Assembly: GCA_026120185.1 (NCBI GenBank) | Contig: JANUWF010001491.1 | Location: 3,348,001 to 3,412,000, forward strand | DNA from: Voacanga thouarsii | Taxonomy: Eukaryota > Streptophyta > Magnoliopsida > Gentianales > Apocynaceae | Reading direction: 5' to 3' | Length of the DNA: 64,000 bases | Part shown: in pieces, positions 1 through 11,513 of the stretch | How positions within the stretch are numbered: the first letter of the stretch is position 1 | How the letters are laid out: the number at the start of each line of letters is the position of its first letter | Notes under the pieces: generated by a model | The model's database searches: none | What the model was told of the DNA's origin: nothing | Seen by the model: only the letters and a program-made list of their open reading frames with translations | Program-made: the position numbers and the translations under genes

Positions 1-1398
1 GGTTAATGTTGCTCAAGGCTGGCCGAAATTCAGTCCTTAAAGGCAGAGAAAATTCTGGTTATTTCAGCTTAATGCAAGAGTGATTTATGGGAGTGGAATG
101 CTGGAATTTTTGAAGTTCAAATGGAGTTTGAATGGAGTGATCTTAGGAGTGTTTTGTGGTGCAGCCATGGAGTCCTTATGCTTCAAGGAAAGCGTGGGTT
201 TAATGGTGTTCAGAGTATGGCTGAACAAGGCTCAATTCTACAGAGATAGAAGGTGACTTTCGGTCCTAGGCTAGAAAGGAACAAGGCTGGAAAAATTCTG
301 CTCTCAAGTGTTCATGGCTTTTTTGAAAATTTGCAGAATTTGGGTACAGGATTTTCGCACCTTCTTAGCTCGGTTTTTCAGAGGTTCTTCAGGGTTGTTT
401 GAGGGTCTTCCAAGGGTGGTTTTTCAGCCTCATCCCTGGACTAATGCAGAGAAGTTTGCTGGCTTGAAGATGAACTAAAAACAACTTCATTTCCTTGATG
501 AAGAGCTGCGAATTGCCCAGAAAAATTTCTGGTTTGGTGTTGTTTTGTGCAGTCCGAAAATTGCACAATTTTTCCAGCTTCCAAGCCACTTGAAATGACC
601 ATTTTCTTGGCAGCAAATGGTTGGGCTTATGGCCTGAATTTTCGAAGAGAAGGGCTGCAACAAATCTGGAAAATTTCCAGATTTCCTACCACTAAAGCAT
701 GAACATCTTGAAGATAGATTTGAAGGTCCTTCCATGGTGATTGATTTTCTCTTGGAACCCTTCCTATTTCCCCTCCTATTTTTTGGTCAACCACCCTTCC
801 CCAAAGCTGATTTTTGAAAATCAAGGGGAAGAAATTATCACAGAATTTTCTTGGAATTCAAAGAAAAAGATTTAATGGATTTTAGTTTATTTGAATTATG
901 AAAATGCTAGGACAAAGCTAGAGGTAATAAGTTGGACAAGAATTCTTCTAGAATTCTTTTAGGACATGAGGATAAGATTAGGACATTCTCTTCATGTCTC
1001 CCTTAAGATAATCATTCCTATTTTCATGGAATGCAAGAAAACAAAAATTCAAACTTAATTAAGATAATCATGATAAAAGTTTAAATGATGGGATTTGAAT
1101 ACATGACCTTAGAAATTATTTTACCAAGCTCTAACCATTAAACCACAACAACTCTTGTTCTTATTTTCTCACCCACACATTTTTCTTATCTACTCCTCAA
1201 GCTATCTTCCTATTCTGACCTGAAGCAAAATTACTATTTTACCCCTCCTACTCAATAAGTATAACTGAGCATTTAAACCTATAATCCACGATTCTAAAGC
1301 ACATAAAATCATTCAAAAACATATATAATCATGCAAAATAATATGATATGCATTCCCGACCCCCTTACTCTAGGGTTGGCTTTAGGTGGGATTTCACA
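1..1398 (-). mobile_element. Long chromovirus-type (Ty3/gypsy) LTR, partial
   Basis: On the minus strand the LTR would begin at 1398 with TGTGAAATCCCACC, a decayed form of the TGTGACACCC start common in plant gypsy LTRs, and it runs off the window at base 1. Bases 1 to about 927 are a close copy of 49839-50759. The right end sits exactly inside the 3' LTR of element R, whose sequence resumes at 1399, so this element appears to have inserted into R. No gene is seen here; the short open frames around 390-820 lie inside the LTR and are not coding. The lineage (Tekay/Del-like) is inferred. Confidence 0.7.
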
Positions 1399-2218
1399 AA
1401 ACCCGCATCAACCCCTTTGGTCTCAGAAAATTAATGGGAAGAACCAACCAATTAATTTCGTAACAAGCTTAAGCAATTAAATACCAAGAAAAATAATCAA
1501 TTAATCAAAAGATTAAATACTCTAAATATCATGAATATCTAAAAAAATGTCTTATTATAGTAAAGCGATTAACATATCATTGTTCAAGAAAAAGAAAACA
1601 AGGTAAAAAAAAAGCACTCATAGGCAAGCCTCGTCCTTCTTCCTTTGAAAACCTTCTTTTACAACCCTCCTTGAATTGAAGAATTTCTCAATTGATTGAG
1701 TAATTTTTTTTTTATGATCAATGAATTCTCTCATTTTTCTTTGCATTTTCCATCTATTTATAGGTTTAGGAAGTGCCTAAACTCATAGGTACAATGTTCT
1801 TGGCCGAATAGAAGTTGAAAGATACTAAAACTCCACAGATTATCAAAAATCGCATAAAAAAATCAAGCACCGCCCTGACTTCTGGGCACAGCCGGTGCTG
1901 CCTAGGCTCTCAGAGCCGGTTTCAGTTCCACTCTGTTCCATTCCTGTTTCACCAATTTTTTATTGCTTTGATGTTTGTGCAAAATAGAGCATGGCCGACG
2001 CCGGTTCCAGTACCCTAGCTGGCACCGCCTTTTCTCTGTTTCGTGACGTTTTTGCTTTGTTTTACCCTAAAAATCTGAAATAATAAACAAAATACCTTTC
2101 GAAGGATAAAATCTCAAATACGAAGGAATATGACTAATTATTGAACAAAATGTATCACAAAAGAGCCTCGAATAACTAGGAAAATTTTGACTAATTTAGC
2201 CCATATCATACTCCCCAA
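1399..2218 (-). mobile_element. 3' LTR of element R, interrupted
   Basis: In element sense it starts with TGATATGGGC at 2218 and matches the 5' LTR (7926-9367) until 1399, where the chromovirus-type LTR takes over. The missing part should lie beyond the left edge of the window. It keeps a decayed GGCGCC array: related hexamers begin at 1894, 1918, 1997 and 2021 (spacings 24, 79, 24). Confidence 0.8.
1755..1762 (-). promoter_or_regulatory. TATA box in 3' LTR of R
   Basis: The minus strand reads TATAAATA, followed by AGATGGAAA as in the other LTRs of this family. It lies downstream, in element sense, of the GGCGCC array. The role is inferred from position. Confidence 0.5.
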
Positions 2219-2253
2219 CACTTAGCTCTTTGCTTGTCCTCAAGTAAAGTGTC
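2219..2253 (-). other. Polypurine tract of R
   Basis: On the minus strand a TTGAGGACAAGCAAAGAG block is followed by AAGTGTTGGGGAGTA directly before the 3' LTR. This is the expected place and composition for the plus-strand primer of reverse transcription. The same 35-base block precedes the 3' LTR in X and Y, and a weaker form precedes it in Z. Confidence 0.7.
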
Positions 2254-3979
2254 AAAGACAAGTAGGAAACACAAGGTTTAATCAATCACTCAATCAATTT
2301 CAAAACAATATTTTCAATGCTTCCTTCATTCAAGAACATAAAACACATGCTACTACATATTTCACAATAAATGCATGACTTGTGTAAGTGAATAATGACT
2401 TAGTAGAACCATCCCAATACTTTACAATATGCTCAAACCATTGGAAAGAATTTAGCTCAAAAAGATTATGCATTGCATAAACTTACTTTTCATAACCGTC
2501 TCCACTAATCCGAGACATGGCATGACTCTACTTAGATTAAGTAGGACTTTTAAACTTGTAATGTAAGGCTAAAGGTATGTAATGTAGCTTATCAAACGAA
2601 GGGTATAGGAAATTCAAATATCAAAGAAGGTGAGAGTTCGCAAGAAAAGGATAAACAAAATGTATCAATAATTTCCAACTCTTCTTACTCTCCTATTCTA
2701 GAAATCAGTCAAACCATAACCTTATTCAGAAATTTCAACTCAACTCAAGCAAATCCTGACTTTTTTCTCTTTTTCTTTTCTTTTTTTTTTTCATCAACTC
2801 TTCTCTATTTCTTTGACAAGATCACTCAAATTTCAGCAGGGGTGTTAGAGATTTAATATGAACTCAACTCTTACAGCTCAATCACCATTCTTCTTATGAT
2901 CTTCCTTTTCTTTTTTCTTTCAAAAGTTTTTCTCTTCTTGTCATTCACTGCTTCTTTTCTTTTCTTTTCTCAGTCTTTTTTCTTTCCATCTTTTTTTTAG
3001 AAGCTTCTCCTTTTCTTCTCTTGTTTTCAGTCTCTCGTTTCTTTTTCATCCCTTCCTTTTCTTTCTTTTTTTTTTTCTTTCTAGCTCATTCTTTCTATTG
3101 ATTCATGACTAAAAATAACGATTCATGATCTTTCCCCAAGTATTTTCTTGCAACATTCTCGTTCATGTACTATCCTCCATCAAGAGCTTAAAGATTTGGA
3201 AAATTATTCAAACTCTCAAAACATGCAATGGACAAAGTATTGTGACGGGTTTTAAAGAAAGAAATCAACAATTTAGGCTCAAAATAGGTACTAGGGATAA
3301 TATAACAATAGGTAAGCTTGAAAAGCTCAAACTATCCAAAGAAGGCCTATTACCGTTATCCCTAAGTTAAATCATGATTGTCTTTCTTATTTCGCCTCGA
3401 GAGGTATTCAAGCAAGTTCTAGAATACTCCATGAATTTTAGTAGAAAATAGGCTTAAGAACAATGCAAAGCATTAGATCAAGAACTACTTCGTCCAAGTG
3501 CGTGCAAAAAGTCATGCAAAAACCATTAATGATCTAGAACATATGCTTTATAATCCATCATGAAAACATGCATTAAAAATATAGCTGGAAATCTAAAAGA
3601 ATGTTAGAAAAATTTTGAAAAATTTTCGCTCAAAATATGCTCCCAAGAAGGCTAAAGTATATGTATAGAAGACTTGTCAATCTAATCACTCCCACACACT
3701 TAAACTGGGCATTGTCCTCAATGGCAAAATAAATATAACAAGGAATAAGCCATACCATGGGACCAAAAATATAAAGGAGAACAGATAAGAAAAACAAACT
3801 CCCATTCATTGTGCATTGTGCTGTACAAGAGCTGATGGCTTGAAGAACGAGACAGTGGCAAAGTACCTAAAAAGAAAAATACACAAGAGCACACCAAAGT
3901 ATAAAAACTAGAAAAGAAAATAAATCAAAAACAAAAGAAAGAAAATAGTACAAACAAAGGAAAATATAGACAATAATCG
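2254..3979 (-). other. 3' untranslated domain of R with pyrimidine/purine tract and second PPT-like motif
   Basis: This roughly 1.7 kb stretch has no credible ORF. It aligns along its length with 24602-26428 (Y) and 29909-31665 (X). Bases 2752-3100 are almost pure pyrimidine on the plus strand, so purine in element sense. At 3686-3720 the minus strand carries a second copy of the PPT-like block (GAGGACAATGCCCAGTTTAA then GTGTGTGGGAGTG). Conservation among three elements with different coding content suggests a cis function such as priming, packaging or 3' processing. Confidence 0.6.
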
Positions 3980-5176
3980 TCAGTCCACCTCCTCATCATC
4001 ATCTAATGTAGAAGCTCCCTCACCACTATATGGTCCATAAGACTGCTGCCTCAATTCGGCCAATTGCTGCTCCATAGTAGCTTGACGTCTCGCCATGTCA
4101 TCCATAGTACCCTGCAAGCATTGGGGCACCTCTATTTACTAGTCTAGTCATCCCAGCATGGTCGACTCAAAGTCAGTCCGGGGCTGGGATTAAGAACTGC
4201 TAGCTCGTGCATGTACTGGTGGTGGTGGTTGCTCCTCTTCCATTGTGGGTTGCCTTACATGTCTGGGATGTCTGACCTCGAAAGAAGTTAGCCACTTCTT
4301 CAACTCCTAGCTATACTTGTAACCGCAACTCATATGAGTTTACTCAGTCACCATATCATGCTCAGTGGTAGCCTCCATCAGTTCTCCCTTAAGACTAACA
4401 CCAAAGTCTTTTAGAATTTTTATTATAACCAAGGGGAAAATGAAAGCTTTTGTGGGAAGATGGTGATGAACAACATCCCTAATGGATTGGATGATCTAGG
4501 GTGCAAGAGGGATAGGTAGTGTGTTCATCATCCTATGCAGAATGTAAGTGTCAATAAGTCTAGTCTCATTGAAACCACTAGAACGGGGTACAATATTGAA
4601 CCCAAACATATAGACTAGAGCTCTAAAGTTGGCGGCCATATCATTGTTTGAATAGAAACAATTAGCTTGAAAGGCATTATGCTTATATAATCCTAGTACG
4701 ACTCTAGTCCCGTTAGCATCCCAATTCAAGTCAGAAAGAATCTTTTGATTATTCACATCTATCCCTTGCCAAGTATCATAGTCAAAGACCTGGAGGAGAT
4801 TAGCTAATTAATTTTGGGTGATGACAATGGGGATTCCTTTCACTCTTGTTTTAATATGGGGAAGGTGTTTATTGCCCTTATCAATTATATTAACCTAAAA
4901 TTCCTTGATGAGCACGAGACAATACTTCCTTTTTAGTTGTACAATCGAACCCCATCCTAGCCTTCTAAACACCATGCCTAATTTGAGTGCACTGTCTAAG
5001 ATGGGTGAGAAAGTACGCTCGACAATTATTTTGTTAGATTCTCTCCTATTATACCATTCCTCACAAGATGCATCAATAAACTCAGTAGGTCTAAGGGACA
5101 AAGGATCAACGGATGACGGGGTTGAGAAATAGGAGGCTCTCGCCCTTTTAGAAGAATAGCCCCTTGCTCTAGACAT
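3980..5176 (-). pseudogene. Putative plant transposon protein-like ORF of R, broken
   Basis: About 400 codons from ATG (5176) to TGA (3980-3982). The N-terminus is basic and Ser/Arg-rich (MSRARGYSSKRARASY), followed by FRRLGWGSIVQLK and IKEF. The middle contains NNQKILSDLNWD, ANFRALVYMFGFN and FNETRLIDTYILHRMMN. The C-terminus is Pro-rich, then helical and Gln-rich, and ends in acidic residues. The FRRLGWG...IKEF(YAN) start recalls the Pfam 'putative plant transposon protein' (Transposase_32) domain; this is from memory. Stop codons, for example after KEF near 4897 and LAP near 4498, and several later ones break it. It sits where pol would be expected, after gag and a 1.1 kb spacer. Its biochemical function is unknown. 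Confidence 0.6.
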
Positions 5177-6253
5177 GTTCAAGTAAGGAGTGGTGAAAAT
5201 AGAAAGAGAGAACAATTAAGCTCCATGACTTAAAATAGGGCTACTACCCTTTCAAACACACTCCTCAAATCTTACTCAACCCTCAACCAATCTCACAATT
5301 CACAGAACCCAAAGTTTGTTAATATATAGCACTCTCCAACAAACAATTTAATCAATCACCCCTAATCAATTCAACACAACCTGCAATAAGACATGTAAAG
5401 TTCACTGTAAAGCATAAATGTGTTGAAGATCCTCAATGCATGAAAGTAGACATGGTCATGTGAAAGAAAGCATTATCATGGCATTATGTGGACAACAATT
5501 TAAGTACCATGGGTAGTCATCCTCAACCATTAGAAAATAGCCATAATTCCAACCTTAGCTATACATATGCATGAATCAAGTATCAACGAATCATTAACTC
5601 CTATTCTAGTCCAGCTCTTGAGGCTCAAGGAGTAATGCACAATTCAATCATAACATACACAATCTCAATTTTTGGCCAACAGTGTTTCTACAATTAGACA
5701 AAGTCATCTATAACATTTTAACCGTAGGAATTAAATAAAAATCATACACTTCTGCTCTTGTTTACATGGGCAAGTAAAAGATGAAAGCTTTGTGCACAAA
5801 TCTAAGCTCCTTGCTTATGTGTTGAATGTGATGTTGTTGTGCAAAAATGGACGAATTTGAGGATTTTGATCCGTAAGATCAATAAAAGATAGTTAAATAG
5901 ATGTTATAGAAGTGTTTAGGAGGTGAAAAATCAAATTTTGGGAAGTAGGGGATGTGAAGCCGGTGCGAGTTTTAGAGAATTTGAGAGGGAGAACAGAGAT
6001 TTTGAAGAAAAAGTGGCCAAAATGGCCCATAAGAGTGTGCCTACCCGACAGGAATCGGCGCCGATCCTGGCTCTTGGAGCCGGCGCAGGCTTGGTTCTGT
6101 CCGGTTCTCTAGTTTTTTTTTTTTTTTTGATAAAAAATGCAAAAAACACAATAATGCTGAATAATGCACTTTAATTAATGAATAATAATCAATCAAAATA
6201 ACAGGAATAAAAATTGTCTCAATCACAAAAACTGAAAGTAAAGTAAAGAGGCT
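5177..6253 (-). other. Spacer between gag and the second ORF in R, with a GGCGCC pair
   Basis: No convincing ORF. In element sense it begins after gag with an AT-rich stretch and a T/A run (about 6110-6135). It then has a CGGACAGAAC block followed by a GC-rich segment holding GGCGCC at 6057-6062 and GGCGCA at 6082-6087. The same block precedes the second ORF in Y (GGCGCC at 22866). The motif mirrors the LTR array, so this spacer may be an internal promoter or leader copied from LTR sequence. Confidence 0.5.
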
Positions 6254-7630
6254 TCAATGTTTCCCACGGCTGTAATCCGGTGGATTTTCCTCTGAGTTTC
6301 CTGGTAATGTCCTAGCTTGACGATCTCCTAGTAGTTTAGCTAACTGATGAATTTGGTTTTCCAAGTTGCGCAAGGAGGCCTATAGATTCCGAGTTGTAAT
6401 ATCGACCCCTTGGAACTTAGTCTCCGTTCTACTTACCAATTGGTCAATCAATTTTTCCAATGATGGCTTTGAAAGTGCTGCAGTTTTGGTCATAAGGTTT
6501 TGGATCCTTTGATTTCTCCCAAAATTGAAAGAACCCTGCCTAGGTTGATTTCCATTGCTCCAAGAGAAATTAGGGTGATTTCTCCAACCAGGATTATAGG
6601 TAGAGCTATAAGGATTGTTACCTGGCCGGACATTACCTACGAAGGCTGCTTGCTCTGTAGTTTCTTGGAGTGACCCCATATTTTCGCATTCATGATTGGG
6701 GTGTCCTTCTCCACAGAAATCACAATTTACGTTTAAAACCTGGGCTTAAGGCATCACCACATGTTCCATCTTTTGGGTTAAGGCGTCCACATTTGCCTCT
6801 AATGCTGCCACAGCATCCACTTTGTGCATTCCTTGCACATGAACTCTAGACCTTGTATTTCCCCAAGAATTTTTATTAGAAGCTAAATTTTTAATAAGCT
6901 CAAATACCTGTTCTGGGGTCTTATGATTGACGGAACCCCCAGCAGAAGACTCCACTACTTGCCGTGTTGCGAACGTGAGGCCATTCAAAAATATAAACAT
7001 TTGCATTCCCAGCTCAAATTCGTGGTGTGGGCATTTTCTTAACATCTCCTTAAAGCTCTCCCAACTTTCATATAAGGGCTCAGAATCTAATTGTTGGAAG
7101 GTAAAGATTTCATTCCTAAGTTTGGCTGTTCTAGCTGAAGGAAAATATTTGGCCAAAAATTTTTTAGCTAGGGCATTCCAAGTAGTGATGGAACCTGTAG
7201 GTAGAGACTTCAACCATGATTTAGCTCTATCTCTCAAAGAAAAAGGAAACAGTCTTAACTTTATGGCATCATCGGAAACACCATTCATTTTGAAAGTATC
7301 GCAAATCTCAAGAAAACTAGCTAAGTGAGCATTGGGATCTTCTTCAGGTAGCCCGTCAAATTAAACCATATTTTACACAATTTGGATAATATTGGGCTTT
7401 ATTTCAAAATTGTTTGCATCTACCCTGGGCATAGTGATAATCGGGCCTGTGCCCGAGATTGCAGGTTTCACAAAGTCATCCATAACACTCCTATCATTCC
7501 CAGCATTATTCTTTGGAACACCATTCATTTCAATGATCAAGTTCATTTGAATTGTTCAGCGAATTCTTGACAACGTGCTTTCGATTTCAGGGTCAAAATC
7601 GACTATCTCGCCTTCGGATTTTCGGGTCAT
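6254..7630 (-). pseudogene. gag: Athila-type gag of R, nearly complete but interrupted
   Basis: It spans 1377 bases from ATG (7630) to TGA (6254-6256), about 459 codons, the same length as gag in Y. The N-terminus reads MTRKSEGEIVDFDPEIE. The retrotransposon capsid core is very clear: LFPFSLRDRAKSWLKSLP, GSITTWNALAKKFLAKYFP and FQQLDSEPLYESWESFKEML. Near residue 320 there is a zinc knuckle CDFCGEGHPNHEC (C-x2-C-x3-H-x4-C), one residue shorter than the usual retroviral spacing, as I recall for Athila gag. The C-terminus repeats an Asn/Pro-rich YNPGWRNHPNFSW segment. A few in-frame stops (TAG/TAA replacing Gln) remain, including one just before the knuckle. The product would build the virus-like particle and bind RNA. 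Confidence 0.85.
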
Positions 7631-7901
7631 GTACCAAGGATAACACCTAAGAAAACAAGAAGCAAGTTAGATAACAGAATTATTGATTAAAATAAAATTA
7701 GAAGGTTACAAAGTTAGTACATCAAACATAGTCAAAGTTAGTAGGTTAGGTTATGTTACAAGGGTGCACAAGAATACATGAAATACAAAAGATAGCACAT
7801 TTTTGCAAAAAGAACAATTATACATAATTTACATATTTACGTATTCACATACACATATTTACATGGTTAAATCAACAAAATCCAAGTTTTCATGATATTG
7901 T

Positions 7902-7919
7902 TCCCCGGTAGCGGCGCAA
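7902..7919 (-). other. Primer binding site of R (tRNA-Asp type, decayed)
   Basis: The minus strand reads TTGCGCCGCTACCGGGGA seven bases inside the 5' LTR. It resembles TGGCGCCGTTGCCGGGGA, which pairs with the 3' end of plant tRNA-Asp and is typical of Athila elements. Three mismatches are visible. Confidence 0.65.
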
Positions 7920-8912
7920 AAAACTTGATGTGTCTGGATTTAGGTATGAAAAATCATATAAAAACTAAACACATTCCCAATCAAATTAAATTAAAATGTT
8001 AACCTCGAATTACACATATGAGCAAGCGTACTCATCATTAACAAAGCACAGGGTTCAAACGAGTGCTGATCCTCAAGGAACAAGTTTACATTAGTCACCT
8101 TTATTTCATTGTTTAACCGACTCGATAAAGTGAAAAAGAAATAAAAAGGAAAAAAATAAAACAAAATAAAATATATACATGTCAAGAATGGAGAAGTATG
8201 TAACTCAACCCATTGTTTAGACAAACATAATCTTAAAGAACTTAATCGTTACCATAACCAGTTATTCTCTTGGCACCATGAATGATTAAGATAGATTCAC
8301 TTCTTTTTCAGTCAATGAAATCACTATCTTCTAGATAAATTAGAATCACTTGGTCTCATCTCAACTAATTCATCCAAAAGATGCATTAAACACAATCCTT
8401 GATTAAATTCCCTTGGTCTCAGCAAATTTAAAATACGAAATTAACCAATGAATTCTTGGTCTCGGCAAATATCAATTAACCGTTACTTACCAGTTCTAAG
8501 CAATTAACCCCCTTGGTCTTGGTGAGTTAATAGACAATAAATATGAAATTAATCAACTGAAACCACCATCAACCCCTTTGGTCTCAGCAAATTAATGGGA
8601 AGAACCTACCAATTAATCTTGTAACAAGCTCAAGTAATTAAATACCAAGAAAAATAATTAATTAATCAAAAGATCAAATACTCTAAATATCATGAATATC
8701 TACAACAATGTCAAATTATAATAAAGTTATTAACATATCACTGTTCAAGAAACAGAAACAAGGTAAAAGAAAGCACTCATAGGCAAGCCTCCTCCTCCTT
8801 CATTTGAAAACCTTCTTGCACAACCCTCCTTGAATTGAAGAATTCCTTCTTTGATTGACTAATTTTCTGTGATGATCAATGAATTCTCTCATTTTCCTTT
8901 TTGTTTTCCATC

Positions 8913-8920
8913 TATTTATA
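8913..8920 (-). promoter_or_regulatory. TATA box in 5' LTR of R
   Basis: The minus strand reads TATAAATA followed by GATGGAAAAC. In element sense it lies about 135 bases downstream of the last GGCGCC-type site, which suits a U3 promoter. The role is inferred from position. Confidence 0.55.
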
Positions 8921-9052
8921 GGCTTAGGAAGTGCCTAAACTTGTAGGTACAATGTTCTTGGCCGAATAGAAGTTGGAAGATACTAAAACTCCACAGATTA
9001 TAAAAAATTGCATAGAAAAAATCAAGCACCACCTTGACTTCAGAGCACAATC

Positions 9053-9184
9053 GGTGCCACCTAGGCTCTCAGAGCTGGCGCCGATTCCACTCTGTTCCAT
9101 TCCTGTTTCACCAATTTTTCGTCACATTGAAGTTTGTGCAAACAGTGCATGGCCGGTGCCGGTTCTAGTGCCCTAGTCGGCGCC
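9053..9184 (-). repeat. GGCGCC palindrome array in 5' LTR of R
   Basis: GGTGCC, GGCGCC, GGTGCC and GGCGCC begin at 9053, 9077, 9155 and 9179, spaced 24, 78 and 24 bases. The two 24-base pairs are complementary in RNA (with G-U) and enclose short inner inverted repeats. Confidence 0.8.
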
Positions 9185-9367
9185 ACCTCTCCTCTGTTTC
9201 ACGACGTTTTTTCTTCGTTTTACCCTAAAAATATGAAATAATGAACAAAATAATTTTTCAAGGGTAAAATCTCAAATATGAAGAAATATAACTAGTTATT
9301 GAACAAAATGTATCACAAAAGAGCCTCCAAATAACTAGGAAAAATATGACTAATTTAGCCCCTATCA

Positions 9368-9562
9368 GTCATCACCAAATTAGGATTAGGGAAATGGATG
9401 AGTTGAAAACGACATTTAAAACTAAACAAGGATTGTATGAGTGGATCGTTATGCCTTTTAGGTTATCTAATGCTCTTGGCACTTTCATGCATTTAATGCA
9501 TTATATTCTAAGGGAATTCTTTGGAAATTTTGTTCTGGTGTACTTTCATGATATATTGATAT
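9368..9562 (+). pseudogene. pol: Ty3/gypsy reverse transcriptase, left fragment
   Basis: The frame covers the centre of a gypsy reverse transcriptase: [20 protein letters not shown], then [19 protein letters not shown] and [18 protein letters not shown]. These match the usual (Y)HQIR..DEWKTAFKT..GLYEWLVMPFGLSNAPSTF and YFDDIL blocks of chromovirus-type pol. The catalytic YFDD has become YFHD, so one active-site Asp is lost. It is cut on the left by element R and on the right by copia element C1a. Removing C1a and one duplication GATAT joins this frame in phase to 19224 onward. Confidence 0.85.
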
Positions 9563-11511
9563 AGTTGGGATGTATGCCCTCTTAGACTGGGTTTCTGATG
9601 TAATATGTAATTTTACTTGTATTAATGAAATTATTTTTCTCAAAAATTATTTATGAAATCTTCTTTATATTTCTGTACAATTTTTCATTAGAAAAGATGC
9701 ATTATATTTAAGCAAAGGGTTCATGTGAATGGAGGTCTTTCACAGTAAGGTATAGGCCATGAGTTACTTAACACATAAGTTGTTGTTCTTACCGAATGAT
9801 GAGAATGAGAATCTCATCTTGGTAAGATTATTGTGCTATGAATTCTAAACAGGGAATAGCTTACCTTTAGCCAATGAGTAGTCTTCTCATTTCATAACAC
9901 AAGTGTATTTTGAATACATAGAACTGGACTTGTAGTAGTGGTCTCTAAAACTACTATGTGGTAGAAATCTAGACTACTACTACTACAACGTAGACTTGTA
10001 CTCTACAACTTGACTATAAATTGGTGGTCTGACGAATCTGGAAGTGTATGCCTTGATATACTATAGTTTAGGTTCTTCAATAGGACCAATATACTGTATA
10101 TTGGGTATATGTAACTAGTTAGTTAATACAGACTTGTACAAGATAGTGTCTATACTATATCGCCCTTTATAGGTGTTCGAATGATCTAATTATTCAAGGC
10201 CGTTGGGAACATGACTTGGATATTTACTTTAGGATTGCTCCCTTGGAATGCGAAAATATTCCAAGAAGTCATGGATTATTGGACTAGAAGCTTAATGATG
10301 GTAGATGTCTTTTGGAGAGGTGTTAGTACACTTTTCCTCTCTAAATGCACAATAATGTGTAGAGGGGTATTTTAGTCATTTTACCTATAGGTCGAAGAAA
10401 TAGCTAACGCAACATTGTCCTTGGGATCAATATTTCCTTATGATAATATTAGGAAATATTTAAAATGAAAAATATAGTTATTTTTATAGTAAGGGTATTT
10501 TTGTCATTTTAGTAGTCAAGGCGATATGTCCTTTTGGTCCTCGAAATAGCCTTTAAGTCTTAATTAATTGAAGCCTAGGAAATGGTCGTGATTAAAGGGA
10601 TTTTATTTTATTCAAGAAGTCAAATTCATTTTTGGACTAGAATAAAATAAAAGAACGAGAGAAATTAAATTAAAATTATTTTCTTGTTTAATTGGTTAAT
10701 TAATTATTCAAGGTCTATGCCCTGAATAATTAGGAAAATTAACATGGGCTTAAACTAGTTAAAAAGGTTTAAATAATTATTTTAGAACATTTTTGACCTA
10801 TTAATTATTTATTGGTATATTTTAGTAGGCCTAAGAAATAAATAATTAATTGTTATTATTTTGTGCTCATTTGGTAGAAGAAAAATAATAAATTATTCAT
10901 AGTCCAATAGCCTGAACCAAAAGGGTTTTTTTAACTCACAGAATAGAAAAGTTTAGGCTAAGCCAAACCTTTTCTGTTGATAGTCTCTGGGCATTTTGAA
11001 ATATCAAAACCTTCGTGTTTTGGTTATTAGGTGAGAGTCATGTGTCTTGGTGTTTTTTTTTTTTTTCTGAAGAGCGTACACACAAAGGGAAAAAAACCAA
11101 AAGCTTTGTCTTTTTCACTCTTCTCTCGTTTCTTTCTTTTTCCTTTTTGTTTCTTGATTTTCCTAATCAATAGCAAAAGATAAAGAACTATTTCTAAGAC
11201 TAGATTTTCCTCGCCTATGTTATTTCACCAATGAGTAATAGGCGGTAGAATATTCTGAGTTCTCAAGAAGGACTTGCATTCATGCAAACAAGAAGAAGTA
11301 GATGAATTGCGAGATTTCAACCGGAATCATCATCACAAGAAGAGGCCATTCCAGTGGTTCAATCGTCTTCTTCATGGCTATACAAACTAAAGGCTTGCAG
11401 AGGTAAAAAAAAAAAAAAAACAATTCTTCCAATATGTGGCTTCTGCACTTTCTTGCTTTTGACATCAGTTTCTGTAGCATGCATGGTTTCTATGTTGTTT
11501 CATGAGCATCA
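9563..11511 (+). mobile_element. 5' LTR of C1a
   Basis: It is 1949 bases, beginning AGTTGGGATGTATGCCC (first base changed from the expected TGTTGGG) and ending GAGCATCA. It matches 17276-19218 throughout. It includes a T-rich run near 11050 and AT-rich TTAATTAATT-type stretches. No GGCGCC array is present. Confidence 0.88.
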
Positions 11512-11513
11512 AG

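Larger units (their letters stand above)
1399..9367 (-). mobile_element. Element R: Athila-like non-autonomous retrotransposon (minus)
   Basis: In its own direction this element has a 5' LTR (9367 to 7926), a tRNA-Asp-like primer site, gag (7630-6254), a spacer with GGCGCC motifs, an ORF resembling the plant-transposon-protein domain (5176-3980), a 3' untranslated domain, a polypurine tract and a 3' LTR cut at 1399. No reverse transcriptase, RNase H or integrase lies between gag and the 3' LTR. Two further copies with the same order (Y at 19601-27986, Z from 58212) show this is a family structure and not a chance deletion. The right flank (9368 on) is the reverse transcriptase of another gypsy element. 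Confidence 0.85.
7926..9367 (-). mobile_element. 5' LTR of element R
   Basis: It is 1442 bases. In element sense it begins TGATAGGGGC at 9367 and ends GACACATCA at 7926, with TGAT/ATCA ends. It holds the GGCGCC array (9053, 9077, 9155, 9179), a TATA box, and a downstream series of TTGGTCT repeats (8350-8580). It abuts the gypsy reverse transcriptase fragment at 9368. Confidence 0.85.

Noticed and set aside
1100..1145. GGGATTTGAATACATGACC block that recalls the TpsiC part of a tRNA or a SINE B box
   Set aside because: No matching A box or cloverleaf; the block lies within the chromovirus-type LTR.
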